A stretch of DNA of 21,126 nt, from the NCBI GenBank assembly GCA_937927265.1, contig CALBCO010000123.1:1-21126 (forward strand), given 5' to 3'. Made by a program: the position numbers and the translations under genes. Source of the stretch: an uncultured Verrucomicrobiae bacterium (GTDB lineage: Bacteria; Verrucomicrobiota; Verrucomicrobiia; Palsa-1439). Below the pieces are notes generated by a model. The model did not search any database. It worked only from the letters and a program-made list of their open reading frames with translations, and was not told where the DNA came from. Below are positions 5,231 through 15,700 of this stretch, piece by piece. Within the stretch, counting starts at the first letter, position 1. Each line of letters begins with the position of its first letter.

Positions 5231-8203
5231 ATGCTCAATCCCGAATGGCGAGACCGGGTCGAGTCGTGGCGTCGAGAATTGGCGCGCCATTTCTACCGGC
5301 CGCTGGGCCGGGTGGAGTTGCGCGGCTTCGTCACGCGCGCGCAACTCACACCGCAGCGAGCGTGGCGCGAGCCTTTCCGGCCGATGCCGGTCGGCACAAA
5401 GTGGGGCGCGCAATGGAAATACGGCTGGTTCAAGACGCGCATCGTCGCGCCGCGCGCGGCAGCGGGGCACCGATTGGTTGCGTATCTCACTGATCGCGAA
5501 TCGGTGGTCTTTGTCAACGGCCGAACGCATTCAGGCCGGTTTCAGCCCGTGACGTTGACGCGCCGGGCGCGCGCGGGCGAGACGTTTGACGTGTTGTTCG
5601 AGACCTACGCCGGCCACGGGCCGGTGGATTTTCCGTGTCACGCGGGGCCGACACCACCCCAACGGAGGACCACGCCGGTCGTGCTGGCACGGCAGCAGGA
5701 AGTGAAAGAGGCGACGTTTGGCGTTTGGCAGGAGGATGCCTATCAGTTGTGGCTCGACGTGGAAACCGCGGCGGACTTGCCGCGGGCGTTGCCACCGGAA
5801 TCGCTGCGCGTGGCGGAGTTGGAGGCAGGGTTGAAAGACTTCACGCTCGTCGCCGACTTCGAGTTGCCCGAGGAGAAGCTGCTGGCGAGTTGTCGGGCGG
5901 CCCGGCAACGGCTGGCGCCGCTGTTGCGGTGTGTGAACGGCTCGACGGCGCCGGTGTTTTATTGTTTCGGGCACGGCCATCTCGACACGGCGTGGCTCTG
6001 GCCGCTCGCGCACAGCGAACGCAAAGTGGCCCGCACCGTGGCCAATCAACTCGAATTGCTCGCCGAGTATCCCGAACACCGGTTTTTGATGAGCCAACCG
6101 GCACAGTATGTCTGGCTGCGCGACAAATACCCGGACCTCTATGCGCGGGTGAAACGCGCGGTGCGGGCCGGCCAGTTCATTGCCGACGGCGCGATGTGGG
6201 TGGAGTCGGACACCAACCTGCCGGCGGGCGAATCGTTGATCCGGCAATGCCTGCACGGCCGGCGGTTTTTCCGCGAGGAGTTTGGCGTGGACAGCCGGCT
6301 GTTGTGGTTGCCGGACGTGTTCGGCTATTCGGGCGCGCTGCCCCAAATCCTCAAGGGCTGCGGCGTGGATTATTTCTCCACCGCCAAGCTGTTCTGGACC
6401 TACCATGGTGGCGACCCGTTCCCGTACAATCAGTTCTGGTGGCAGGGCATTGACGGCACCGCTGTGCTGGTATTCCTTCACGAAGATTACGGCGCGCACA
6501 CCCGGCCCGAACAGGCCATCCGCCGCTGGCACCAGCGCCGCCAACGCGACGGTCTCAAGACTTTTCTCTACCCGTTCGGCTGGGGCGACGGCGGCGGCGG
6601 TCCCGAACGCGATCACCTCGAGTTTTTACGCCGAGCGAAAGACCTCGAAGGGATGCCGCGTATGAAACTCGCCGCGCCGGCAGAGTTCTTCCGCGACCTC
6701 GCCCGCGCCGACACGCTGAACCGGTACGTCGGCGAGTTGTATTATCCATGCCACCGCGGCACCTACACCTCGCAAGCCCGCGCCAAACGCGGCAACCGCA
6801 AGGCTGAATTCGCGCTGCGCGAGGCGGAAATGTGGGGCGCAGTCGCGGCCGCAACGCGCGGCTTCCGGTATCCGCTCGTCACGATGGATGCGGCATGGAG
6901 GAATCTGCTCCTGCATCAATTCCACGACATCCTGCCCGGCTCTTCCATTCACCGCGTGTACGAAGAAACCACCGCCGCGCACCGGCAGGTGATCGCCGTG
7001 GCCCGCCAAGTTCAGCAAGCCGCTCAAGTGCGATTGGCCAAGCGCACCTCCCAGGCGGTGACCGTGTTCAACTCGCTCGGCTGGGAACGGCATGCCGTGG
7101 TCGAGTTGCCGGACCGGCGGCAAGCGGAAGTGACCGTGCCGGCGTGCGGGTGGACGACCGTCACCGCGCCGACCGCGGTGTGCCACGCCGTCGCCACCCC
7201 CCGGTCGCTGGAGAATGATCTGCTGCGCGTGACGTTCAACGCCTGCGGCGAGATCACCGGCATCCGCGATAAAGAAACGGGCGGCGAATGGCTGGCCGGC
7301 GGGGCCAACCGCTTCCTGATGTTCCAGGACGTGCCAAGCCAGTTCGATGCGTGGGACATTGACAGCATGTACGAGTTGCAGCCGGTCCGACTGGACTCAC
7401 GGGCCCAGATCACCGTTCGTGGCGACACGCTGCGCGTCACCCGGCAACTGCACAACTCGAAATTAATTCAGGAAATCTCCCTGCGGCCCAGTCGCCGGCG
7501 AATTGATTTTGTGACAATGGTGGATTGGCAGGAACGGCACAAACTGCTCAAGGTGTCGTTCCCAGTTGCTGTCCACGCCGACGAGGCCATCCACGAAATC
7601 CAATTCGGGCACGTCCGCCGCCCGAACCACCGGTCGCGTCCGTTCGATGCCGACCGCTTCGAAGTCAGCCAACACAAATGGACTGCGCTGGCTGAGGAAG
7701 GCCGCGGCGCGGCCGTGCTCAACGACTGCAAATACGGCGTCAACGTTCTCGGCCAAACAATCAATCTCACATTGTTGAAGTCGTCGCTGTTGCCCGACGA
7801 AATCGCCGACCGCGGCCGGCAGGAGTTCACCTACGCGTTCTATGCGTGGAACGGCCCGTTCGCCGCTAGCCGGGTGGTGCAGGAAGCTTACGAATTGAAT
7901 TGCCCGGTCACTGTCGTTGCGGGGGCAGCCGCCGTCGAGTTCTCGGCGTTCAGCGTGGATGCCGCCAACATCATCATCGAGACCGTCAAGCCGGCCGAAG
8001 ACGGCAGCGGCGATGTCATCGTCCGCCTGTACGAAGCACTGCGCACGGCGACGCGCTGCACTTTGCGCGTCAACCTGCCGGTCCACACCGCCGTGGCCAC
8101 GGACATGCAGGAGTTGCCCCAACGCCGCCTGGCACTCCGGCAAGGCCGGCTGGCACTGGAGTTCCGCCCGTTCGAGGTCAAAACGATCCTCTTGAAACGG
8201 TAG
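5231..8203 (+). CDS. GH38 alpha-mannosidase
   Basis: A 990-residue glycoside hydrolase family 38 enzyme that hydrolyses terminal alpha-mannosides with retention, using zinc. The N-terminal beta-rich region (about 25-180, including WKYGWFKTRIVAP) precedes the catalytic barrel, which opens with FGHGHLDTAWLW (246-257) bearing zinc ligands His250 and Asp252. LWLPDVFGYS (358-367) contains the nucleophile Asp362. A later LLLHQFHDILPGSS segment holds the last zinc-binding histidine. The remaining C-terminal 400 residues form the usual beta-sandwich part. No signal peptide is seen, so it is probably cytoplasmic and acts on imported oligosaccharides. ATG 5231 is chosen because GGGAG lies 10 bases upstream; an in-frame start at 5192 would add 13 basic residues. 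It converges on the aldolase gene. Confidence 0.92.
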   Translation: MLNPEWRDRVESWRRELARHFYRPLGRVELRGFVTRAQLTPQRAWREPFRPMPVGTKWGAQWKYGWFKTRIVAPRAAAGHRLVAYLTDRESVVFVNGRTHSGRFQPVTLTRRARAGETFDVLFETYAGHGPVDFPCHAGPTPPQRRTTPVVLARQQEVKEATFGVWQEDAYQLWLDVETAADLPRALPPESLRVAELEAGLKDFTLVADFELPEEKLLASCRAARQRLAPLLRCVNGSTAPVFYCFGHGHLDTAWLWPLAHSERKVARTVANQLELLAEYPEHRFLMSQPAQYVWLRDKYPDLYARVKRAVRAGQFIADGAMWVESDTNLPAGESLIRQCLHGRRFFREEFGVDSRLLWLPDVFGYSGALPQILKGCGVDYFSTAKLFWTYHGGDPFPYNQFWWQGIDGTAVLVFLHEDYGAHTRPEQAIRRWHQRRQRDGLKTFLYPFGWGDGGGGPERDHLEFLRRAKDLEGMPRMKLAAPAEFFRDLARADTLNRYVGELYYPCHRGTYTSQARAKRGNRKAEFALREAEMWGAVAAATRGFRYPLVTMDAAWRNLLLHQFHDILPGSSIHRVYEETTAAHRQVIAVARQVQQAAQVRLAKRTSQAVTVFNSLGWERHAVVELPDRRQAEVTVPACGWTTVTAPTAVCHAVATPRSLENDLLRVTFNACGEITGIRDKETGGEWLAGGANRFLMFQDVPSQFDAWDIDSMYELQPVRLDSRAQITVRGDTLRVTRQLHNSKLIQEISLRPSRRRIDFVTMVDWQERHKLLKVSFPVAVHADEAIHEIQFGHVRRPNHRSRPFDADRFEVSQHKWTALAEEGRGAAVLNDCKYGVNVLGQTINLTLLKSSLLPDEIADRGRQEFTYAFYAWNGPFAASRVVQEAYELNCPVTVVAGAAAVEFSAFSVDAANIIIETVKPAEDGSGDVIVRLYEALRTATRCTLRVNLPVHTAVATDMQELPQRRLALRQGRLALEFRPFEVKTILLKR

Positions 8204-8267
8204 GCCCTTTCCCGTCCGTCGGGGGTGGGCCTCAGGGCGCGGAGATCCAGGGCGGTGGGCGGCGGGT

Positions 8268-8885
8268 TCAGCCGAGCTTTAGAGCCGCTTGGGCGAGGGC
8301 GGTGATGCCGGCCCAGTCTTGGGCCGCGATTCGTGTTTGATCGGCAATCCACGTCCCCCCGACTGCCGCCACGATCGGCAATTGCAGATATTCGCCCGCG
8401 TTGTGCGGACCAATGCCGCCCAACGGCACGAACCGCACCTCCGTATGGCTATACGGTCCCGCCAACGCTTGCAACATCTTTACCCCGCCCGCAGGTTCGG
8501 CCGGGAAAAACTTCAACACCTGGCATCCCAACGACAGCGCCCGCTCAACATCCGAGGGGGTCATCACGCCGGGCATGAACGGCAACTTCAGCGCGCGCGC
8601 TTCCTTGATCACGGTCTCATTCAGGCCGGGGGCGACGCCAAATTGCGCCCCCACCTCAACCGCCTGCGCTACTTGCACCGGAGTCAACAACGTGCCGGCA
8701 CCCACGGTCAACTCCGGGAACTTCCGGCGCAGCAGCCGCACGCAATCAGCCGCCACCGGGGTGCGAAAGGTGATTTCGAGGAACGGCAGGCCAGCCGCGA
8801 TCAGGGCACGAGCCAGCGGTTCGGCGTCGTCCACCCGATCCAAAACCGCGACCGGCATGATGCGCTGGCGGAGAATGGCTTGCAT
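8268..8885 (-). CDS. eda: 2-dehydro-3-deoxyphosphogluconate (KDPG) aldolase
   Basis: A 205-residue class I aldolase that cleaves 2-keto-3-deoxy-6-phosphogluconate to pyruvate and glyceraldehyde 3-phosphate, the last step of the Entner-Doudoroff and uronate routes. Catalytic residues align with E. coli Eda at a constant offset of eight: Glu37 and Arg41 in LEITFRT (36-42), the phosphate-site GAGT (62-65), and Schiff-base Lys125 in VLKFFPAE (123-130). Phosphate-binding GGI and GGT turns lie at 156-158 and 176-178. Length is normal. The ATG at 8885 is preceded by AGAGG at 5 bases. The gene is divergent from the SGNH hydrolase with only 36 bases between starts. KDPGal aldolase is a possible alternative substrate assignment. 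Confidence 0.93.
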   Translation of the reverse strand: MQAILRQRIMPVAVLDRVDDAEPLARALIAAGLPFLEITFRTPVAADCVRLLRRKFPELTVGAGTLLTPVQVAQAVEVGAQFGVAPGLNETVIKEARALKLPFMPGVMTPSDVERALSLGCQVLKFFPAEPAGGVKMLQALAGPYSHTEVRFVPLGGIGPHNAGEYLQLPIVAAVGGTWIADQTRIAAQDWAGITALAQAALKLG

Positions 8886-8897
8886 GGCTGCCTCTTA

Positions 8898-8914
8898 GCA
8901 GGTAACAAACCTGC
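8898..8914. promoter_or_regulatory. 17-bp dyad in the eda/SGNH divergent gap
   Basis: GCAGGT-AACAA-ACCTGC forms a perfect 6-base mirror with a 5-base centre, filling half of the 36-base space between two divergent start codons. It could be an operator shared by both genes or a hairpin in either leader. With so little space, the promoters of each gene probably lie in the other gene's coding sequence. Confidence 0.4.
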
Positions 8915-8921
8915 CGGCAAG

Positions 8922-10307
8922 ATGAACATCCACATTCCCCAAGTGGTTCTGCTGAGCGCGCTGATCATGACTACACACACACCTGCTCAAAACACAACGA
9001 ATTATCCGCCGCCCCGAACAGTGGGCGACCCGGCCACGTTCGGCCGCGGCATCCAGCGGACGATGACCTTGCTGGCCAACGGCGAGACAGCCCGCATTTT
9101 GTTCTACGGCCAATCCATCACGGAACAAGCTTGGGTCGGAATGGTCGCGGATGATCTGCGCAAATGTTTTCCCCGCGCCCGCTTGATCATTGAAAACCGG
9201 GCGCTCGGCGGCTTCTCGTCGCAGCGGTTGGTCAAGCCCGCCGAGGTGGACTTGTACCCGTTTTATCCCGACCTGCTGATCTTCTATGTTTTTGGTTCGC
9301 ATACAGATTACGAAGACATTATTCGCCGCACGCGGGAGCGCACGACAGCGGAGATTCTTTTGCAGACCGATCATCTCAGCGCACAAGCCACGCTCGAAGA
9401 GGAAATGGATCCCGCCCGACTGGCGCCCGAGGGGCGAATGTGGTCGCAATTCATGAACTACAAGTTTTTGCCGGACCTTGCCCGCCGTTACGACTGCGGC
9501 GTGGTGGACCAGCGCAATCTCTGGAAACAATACCTCCGCGACCACAACCTCCCGCCTGCCGCGTTGCTCCAAGACGGTATTCATCTCAACGACCACGGTT
9601 GTTACGTCATGGCGGAGATCGTCAAAGCCTACTTGGTGCACCGCCCCGATACCCCGCTCGACCCGTTCAATTGCGACACAGTGCGAACATACGTCGTGGG
9701 GCGGGACATCCACTGGCAAAACGGCCAGTTGCGGCTGGAATTCACCGGCAACCGCGTGGACTTGCTCGGTCGCGTCGGCGCCAGCGGCGCACCGGCGGAC
9801 GTCCGCATTGACGGCCGGAAGCCGAGCGCGTTTCCCGAGCTGTACGGATTCACGCGCGCCGTCGCGCCGCCGGACACAAAATGGCCCTTTTTGCTGAAGA
9901 TTGGCCACGAGACGCCACTAGTGGTCGAAGAATGGACATTGCGCTTCCATGACGTGTCACCCGACCTGAAGACATTCCGGTTTACCGTGACGGGTTCAAA
10001 GACCGGGCCCGATGGCGAAGGCACGTCGGCCGAACGATTCGTCTCGAAGTCAGGCCGCATTGTCATCGAACCGGCTGATTGGGACCTTCCGTATGTGATG
10101 AAGTTGGGCAAACGCGAGCTGACGCCGGAGTTTCATCTGCGTTGGCGGGTGGTGCCGTATTTCGTGGATGAGTTTCATGGCGGAGAACTCGTGACGGTGG
10201 CGCAAGGTTTGGCGAACACGACGCACACACTCGAAATCACTGGCAACTCTGCGACCCCACTGGCTGCCATCCGCATCTACCGACCGCCACGTGCGACGTT
10301 GCGGTGA
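8922..10307 (+). CDS. secreted SGNH/GDSL-type hydrolase
   Basis: A 461-residue exported protein with an SGNH-hydrolase (GDSL esterase/acetylesterase) domain, probably removing acyl groups from glycans or cell-surface polymers. A signal peptide covers residues 1-23 (hydrophobic VVLLSALIM, ending TPAQ). Block I is ILFYGQSITEQ (59-69) with nucleophile Ser65 in a GQS rather than GDS setting. Block II is NRALGGFSS (92-100), and block V is DGIHLNDHG (218-226), giving the Asp218/His221 pair. Block III, where a Gly-x-Asn-Asp is usual, reads FGSHTDY (124-130), so the oxyanion asparagine is not evident. Residues from about 240 to the end look like an additional beta-rich domain I do not recognise. The ATG at 8922 gives a good signal sequence but has no clear ribosome binding site. 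Confidence 0.8.
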   Translation: MNIHIPQVVLLSALIMTTHTPAQNTTNYPPPRTVGDPATFGRGIQRTMTLLANGETARILFYGQSITEQAWVGMVADDLRKCFPRARLIIENRALGGFSSQRLVKPAEVDLYPFYPDLLIFYVFGSHTDYEDIIRRTRERTTAEILLQTDHLSAQATLEEEMDPARLAPEGRMWSQFMNYKFLPDLARRYDCGVVDQRNLWKQYLRDHNLPPAALLQDGIHLNDHGCYVMAEIVKAYLVHRPDTPLDPFNCDTVRTYVVGRDIHWQNGQLRLEFTGNRVDLLGRVGASGAPADVRIDGRKPSAFPELYGFTRAVAPPDTKWPFLLKIGHETPLVVEEWTLRFHDVSPDLKTFRFTVTGSKTGPDGEGTSAERFVSKSGRIVIEPADWDLPYVMKLGKRELTPEFHLRWRVVPYFVDEFHGGELVTVAQGLANTTHTLEITGNSATPLAAIRIYRPPRATLR

Positions 10308-10361
10308 ACGCCGCCACCGCGTTGATCCGCCGCCCGATGGCTCGCCGGACGCGCAGGTACA

Positions 10362-10390
10362 TTGACAAGCTGCCGGGGGCTTCGTAGTCT
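10362..10390 (+). promoter_or_regulatory. probable sigma-70-type promoter of the NtrC-type regulator
   Basis: A consensus TTGACA (10362-10367) is followed after 17 bases by TAGTCT (10385-10390). The start would lie near 10397, leaving a leader of about 15 bases before ATG 10412 with no purine-rich ribosome binding site. Confidence 0.5.
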
Positions 10391-10411
10391 GCGGACACCG
10401 ACCAGCGAGCC

Positions 10412-11782
<1,371 letters not shown>

Positions 11783-11800
11783 GTGCGCTGCTGACCGGCA

Positions 11801-11840
11801 GCTCTTGGAGCTGGCGCGGATATTCCCGCCTGCGCTTTGG
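11801..11840. repeat. degenerate REP-like hairpin next to copy 2
   Basis: The segment reads CTTGGAGCTGGCGCGG, a short loop, then CCGCCTGCGCTTTGG, following the TTGGAG...CGCTTTGG layout of the intact arms but with several mismatches. It sits about 20 bases after the regulator's stop codon, so its transcript could form a stem at the 3' end of that mRNA. Confidence 0.4.
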
Positions 11841-11892
11841 CTCAGGTGTGCTGCCGCAAGTTCACCGATCCCAGCCGTTGGTGGTCAGGCAA

Positions 11893-11996
11893 GAACGCGA
11901 TGCTGTTGCACCGCACTCCCGGACGCTTGCGGGTTGAGCATCAGTTCGGTCGTTGGGCCGAACCGTTTTGGAGTGCGCCGCGTGAGCGGCGCTTGG
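11893..11996. repeat. REP-like paired hairpin repeat, copy 2
   Basis: This has the same architecture as the unit at 37-139, and nearly the same length (104 versus 103 bases). The left hairpin (GCGATGC-TGTT-GCACCGC, 11897-11914) has one mismatched pair. The right hairpin (GCGCCGC-GTGA-GCGGCGC, 11975-11992) is perfect and preceded by GTTTTGGAGT. The centre shares an ACGCT-TGCG string with copy 1. It occupies the middle of a 442-base gene-free stretch (11783-12224). The remainder (12000-12180) holds a GGGAGGGCTGGGGGAGAGGG purine tract and nothing else I recognise. Confidence 0.75.
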
Positions 11997-12189
11997 GAGG
12001 GCTGGGGGAGAGGGATGCGCACACGACACGCCACAGTAGGCGGCTGGCGGAGAAGCAAATCAAAAGACGGTCCAGATTTGTCCGTTCACGTAAAACGGGG
12101 GTGCGAGCCGATCGCCTCCCTTCGTTTTGCTCCATTCTGACCTCACTGCCACGGTTGTGCCTCATGCTCACGATGGGGGCAGGGACGGC

Positions 12190-12218
12190 TTGCGTCGGTG
12201 GGGTTTTCTTCCTAAAGT
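12190..12218 (+). promoter_or_regulatory. possible promoter giving a leaderless LysM-protein mRNA
   Basis: TTGCGT (12190-12195), a 17-base spacer and TAAAGT (12213-12218) place the expected transcription start at about 12225, which is the A of the ATG. No ribosome binding site is present upstream of that ATG. Confidence 0.35.
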
Positions 12219-12224
12219 GGCGAC

Positions 12225-12737
12225 ATGAAAGGTCTCCGTTTTTGCCTTGTCCTCACCGGGTGCGTGTGGTGTGGTGCTGCGGTCTTTGGCCAGCAAACCG
12301 TGGCCCAGCAGTTGGCCATCGTGGATGAGAAACTCAACAAGCTTTCCGCCGAGGTCGAAGCGCTGCAATTCAACCAGCGCAAATTGCAAGAGCAGGTAGA
12401 CGATTTGCAGACGCAGGTGGTCAACCTCCGCAAAGCAGGAGGCGCCTCGGCCGCCAGCTTCGATGCGTTGCAAGCCCAACTCCGTACGCTGGACGCCGCC
12501 CGCGAGAGGGACAAACAGATCATTCTCGACACTCTCGCCAAAGAATTGGCTTCGCTCAGTGGCAGTCGGGCAGGCAGTACGGGCAAACCCAGCAGTGGCG
12601 AGTATGTGGTGCAAAAAGGCGACACGCTTACCACTATCGCCAAACAGCACGGCGTCACCGTCGCCAGTCTCCGCAAAGCCAACAACCTCACGAGTGATGA
12701 ACTCAAAGTGGGACAGAAGTTGGTGATTCCCAAGTAA
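12225..12737 (+). CDS. exported coiled-coil protein with C-terminal LysM domain
   Basis: A 170-residue envelope protein. A signal sequence occupies about 1-22 (hydrophobic CLVLTGCVWCGAAV, cleavage after VFG likely; an LTGC string at 10-13 also resembles a lipobox). Residues about 28-110 are heptad-rich with repeated Leu/Val and Gln/Lys/Glu, indicating a coiled coil. A Ser/Gly linker leads to one LysM domain (126-169, YVVQKGDTLTTIAKQHGVTV onward, ending VGQKLVIPK), which binds N-acetylglucosamine-containing glycans such as peptidoglycan. The protein probably attaches to the cell wall and oligomerises; no hydrolase domain is present, so a structural or scaffold role is inferred. It converges on dnaE with a 25-base gap. 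Confidence 0.85.
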   Translation: MKGLRFCLVLTGCVWCGAAVFGQQTVAQQLAIVDEKLNKLSAEVEALQFNQRKLQEQVDDLQTQVVNLRKAGGASAASFDALQAQLRTLDAARERDKQIILDTLAKELASLSGSRAGSTGKPSSGEYVVQKGDTLTTIAKQHGVTVASLRKANNLTSDELKVGQKLVIPK

Positions 12738-12762
12738 ACCGCCACTCGCGGCGACGGAAGGC

Positions 12763-15700
12763 TCACTCTTTCGCCGGCCGGTTGCTGTCCCAGATGATGG
12801 CCTTGGGCGAGGTGGCGGGTTTGGTCTTTTTCTCCCAAGTGCGGCGCTGCTGTGTGTGGGTGACGGCGGTGAGCTTGTCCGTATCCACTTTCAACCAAAC
12901 AGTATCTTCGCCGAGGATCTTTTCCACAGCGGTGACAAAAGCTTCGGTTGGCGTCACGGCGAAATGCTCGTGCGTCTCGACGAATACATACCGGCCATCG
13001 TCAAACATGAAACAAAAAAAGACCGGTGTCGTGCCCTTGTGCGCGGCGAGGATGCCTTTGACTTGGTCGAGGGCGTCCGGGGATGTGTTCCCAACCGGCA
13101 GACGGATGTGGACGGCTTTGGTGAATTTCTTGGGCACATCCGCCAACGGGATGATTTGTTCGGCGTACAACTTCGGTTTGTCTTCGCGGAGATTGACGGC
13201 ACCGGAGACGAAGATGGCGGCATCGGTGTTCAGTTGGGAGCTAAACTTGGTGTAAGCTTCCGAGAAGACCAACACTTCGACGGTGCCCTCAAGATCTTCC
13301 AAGGTCAGGATTGCCATGGGCTTGCCTTGCTTGGTTGTTTTCAGCGCCATTTTGCTGATGATCCCGCCCAGCCGGGTCATCTGGCCGTCCTGCAATTCCG
13401 ACAATCGGGCGGTGGACGTCAACTCATAGCGGCGCAGCACGTCGGCATACCGGCTCAAGGGGTGCCCGCTGACGTAGAACCCCAGCAGTTCCTTCTCGAA
13501 TGCCAGCATCTCACTGGCTGACCACACCACCGCCGGCGCGGCGACTGTCGCCTGTTGCCGGGCATGGACCGGTGCGATGTCGAACAACGCTGCTTGCCCG
13601 CGTTCCCGGTCGCGCTGAACATTGTTGGCACGGTTCATCTGGTAGTCGAGATCGGCAAACAACTGGGCCCGGTTCGGATGGAGCGAGTCAAACGCCCCGC
13701 ATTTGATCAGGCTCTCAATGACTTTGCGGTTGACGACGCGTAAATCTAGCCGGTCACAGAAATCCGCAAATGATTGGAACGGGCCGCCGCTGTCGCGGAC
13801 GGAGATGATACTTTGGACGGCGATTTCGCCGACGTTTTTGATTCCGGCCAGACCGAATCGAATCGCCTTTGGCGGATGGGGGGAGTGCCCGTCTGCCGGC
13901 CCGGTGGACGGGCTGGAAGCCTGTTCCACGGTAAACCGCACCCGGCTGGCGTTCACGTCGGGCGGCAACACCGGGATGCCCATGCGCCGACATTCGTTAA
14001 CGAACTGTTGGATTTTGTCGGTGTTGGCCAGGTCGTTGGACAATAGCGCGGCCATAAACTCGACCGGATAGTTTGCTTTGAGGTAAGCGGTTTGGTAGGC
14101 GACGACGGCGTAGGCGGCGCTATGGGATTTGTTGAAGCCGTAGCCGGCGAACTTCTCAAGCATCTCGAAAATCTTTTCGGCCTTCGCGCGCGGGATTTTG
14201 TGGTGAGTCGCGCAGCCTTTGATGAAAACCTCGCGTTGCTTGGCCATCTCTTCCGGCTTTTTCTTGCCCATCGCCCGCCGCAGAATATCGGCGGCGCCGA
14301 GCGAGTAACCGGCCAGCGCGTTCGCCGCCTGCATGACTTGCTCCTGATAGACAAAGATGCCGTAGGTTTCTTTCAGGATTGGTTCGAGCAACGGATGATC
14401 GTAAGTGATCGGCACTTTGCCGTGTTTGCGGGCGATGTAGTCATCAATGAACTGCATCGGCCCCGGCCGGTACAGCGCGATCAGCGCGTTGATCGTTTCG
14501 ATGGAATCAATCCCAATCCGTCGGCACAGGTCGCGCATCCCGCCTGATTCGAGCTGGAACACGCCAATCGTATTCGCCTTTTTCAACAGGTCAAACGTCG
14601 GCTGGTCATCGAGAGGGATTTGGGAAATGTCAATCCGCCGGCCGGTGGTCTGCGCCACCAGGTCGAGGCAATCATGGATCACTGTCAAGGTCTTCAACCC
14701 CAGGAAATCCATCTTCAACACGCCCAACTCACCGAGCGGATTCATCGAGTATTGCGTGACGATATCCGTCTCGGTCGTGCCGCGCGCGAGTGGCACGATG
14801 TTGGTGAGCGGCTCGGCGCCGATGACCACCCCGGCGGCGTGCGTGCTGGCGTTGCGGGCCAAGCCTTCAAGGGTGAATCCATAATCAATCACTCGCCGCG
14901 TCATTTCCTCTTGCTGGTACGCGGTCTTCAGCTCAGGGTTGATTTCCAGCGCCTTCTTCAACGTCATCCCCAAGTCGGGGGGGATCATCTTGGCAATCCG
15001 GTCGCAGTCGGCATATGACAGACCGAGGACCCGCCCCACGTCGCGCACCACCATTTTTGCGCCGAGGGTGCCGAATGTGATGATCTGCGCCACGTGATCG
15101 GCACCGTATTTTTGGCGGACGTATTCAATGACTTCTGGCCGCCGGTTGTAACAGAAATCCATGTCAATATCCGGCGGCGACTTTCGTTCGGGATTGAGAA
15201 ACCGCTCGAAAAACAACCCGTAGCAGAGCGGATCAATATCCGTAATCCGCAACGCGTAGGCCACCAAGCTGCCAGCCGCGCTGCCGCGCCCGGGCCCGAC
15301 CGGGATGCCTTTGCTCCGCGCATAGTGGACGAAGTCCCACACGATAAGAAAGTAGCTGGTGAACCCCTGTTTCTCGATGACCTGCAACTCGTGCTCAATG
15401 CGCGGCTGCAATTCCGGCAGCTTGTCCGCAGGGTAACGTTCGCGCACGCCTTGCTCGACCAGTTGGCGGAGGTATTGTTCGCGGGTCACCCCGGGCGGCG
15501 GCGGATATACCGGGAAGCGCAGCTTGCCGAACTCCAACACCAACTCGCATTTCTCGGCGATGGCCAACGTGTTTCGCAACGCCTCCGGCACTTCGGTGAA
15601 CAACGCGTGCATCTCCTCGGGCGTCTTGAGATAGAACTGGTCGCTGCCATACCGCATCCGTTTCTCGTCGGCGAGTTGCGACTGCGTCTGGAGGCAGATC

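Noticed and set aside
5531..6616. Long minus-strand frame inside the mannosidase gene
   Set aside because: No family features, and it overlaps the GH38 catalytic region wholly.
8204..8267. GGCCC/GGGCC arms after the mannosidase as a terminator
   Set aside because: The stem is only 5 bp with a long loop and no T-tract.
8289..8921. Upstream extension of the SGNH hydrolase frame by 211 residues
   Set aside because: It lies antisense to the KDPG aldolase; the ATG at 8922 starts a clear signal peptide.
11805..12328. Overlapping plus-strand frames in the 11783-12224 gap
   Set aside because: They are arginine/cysteine-rich translations of repeat DNA without family features, and one runs over the LysM gene start.
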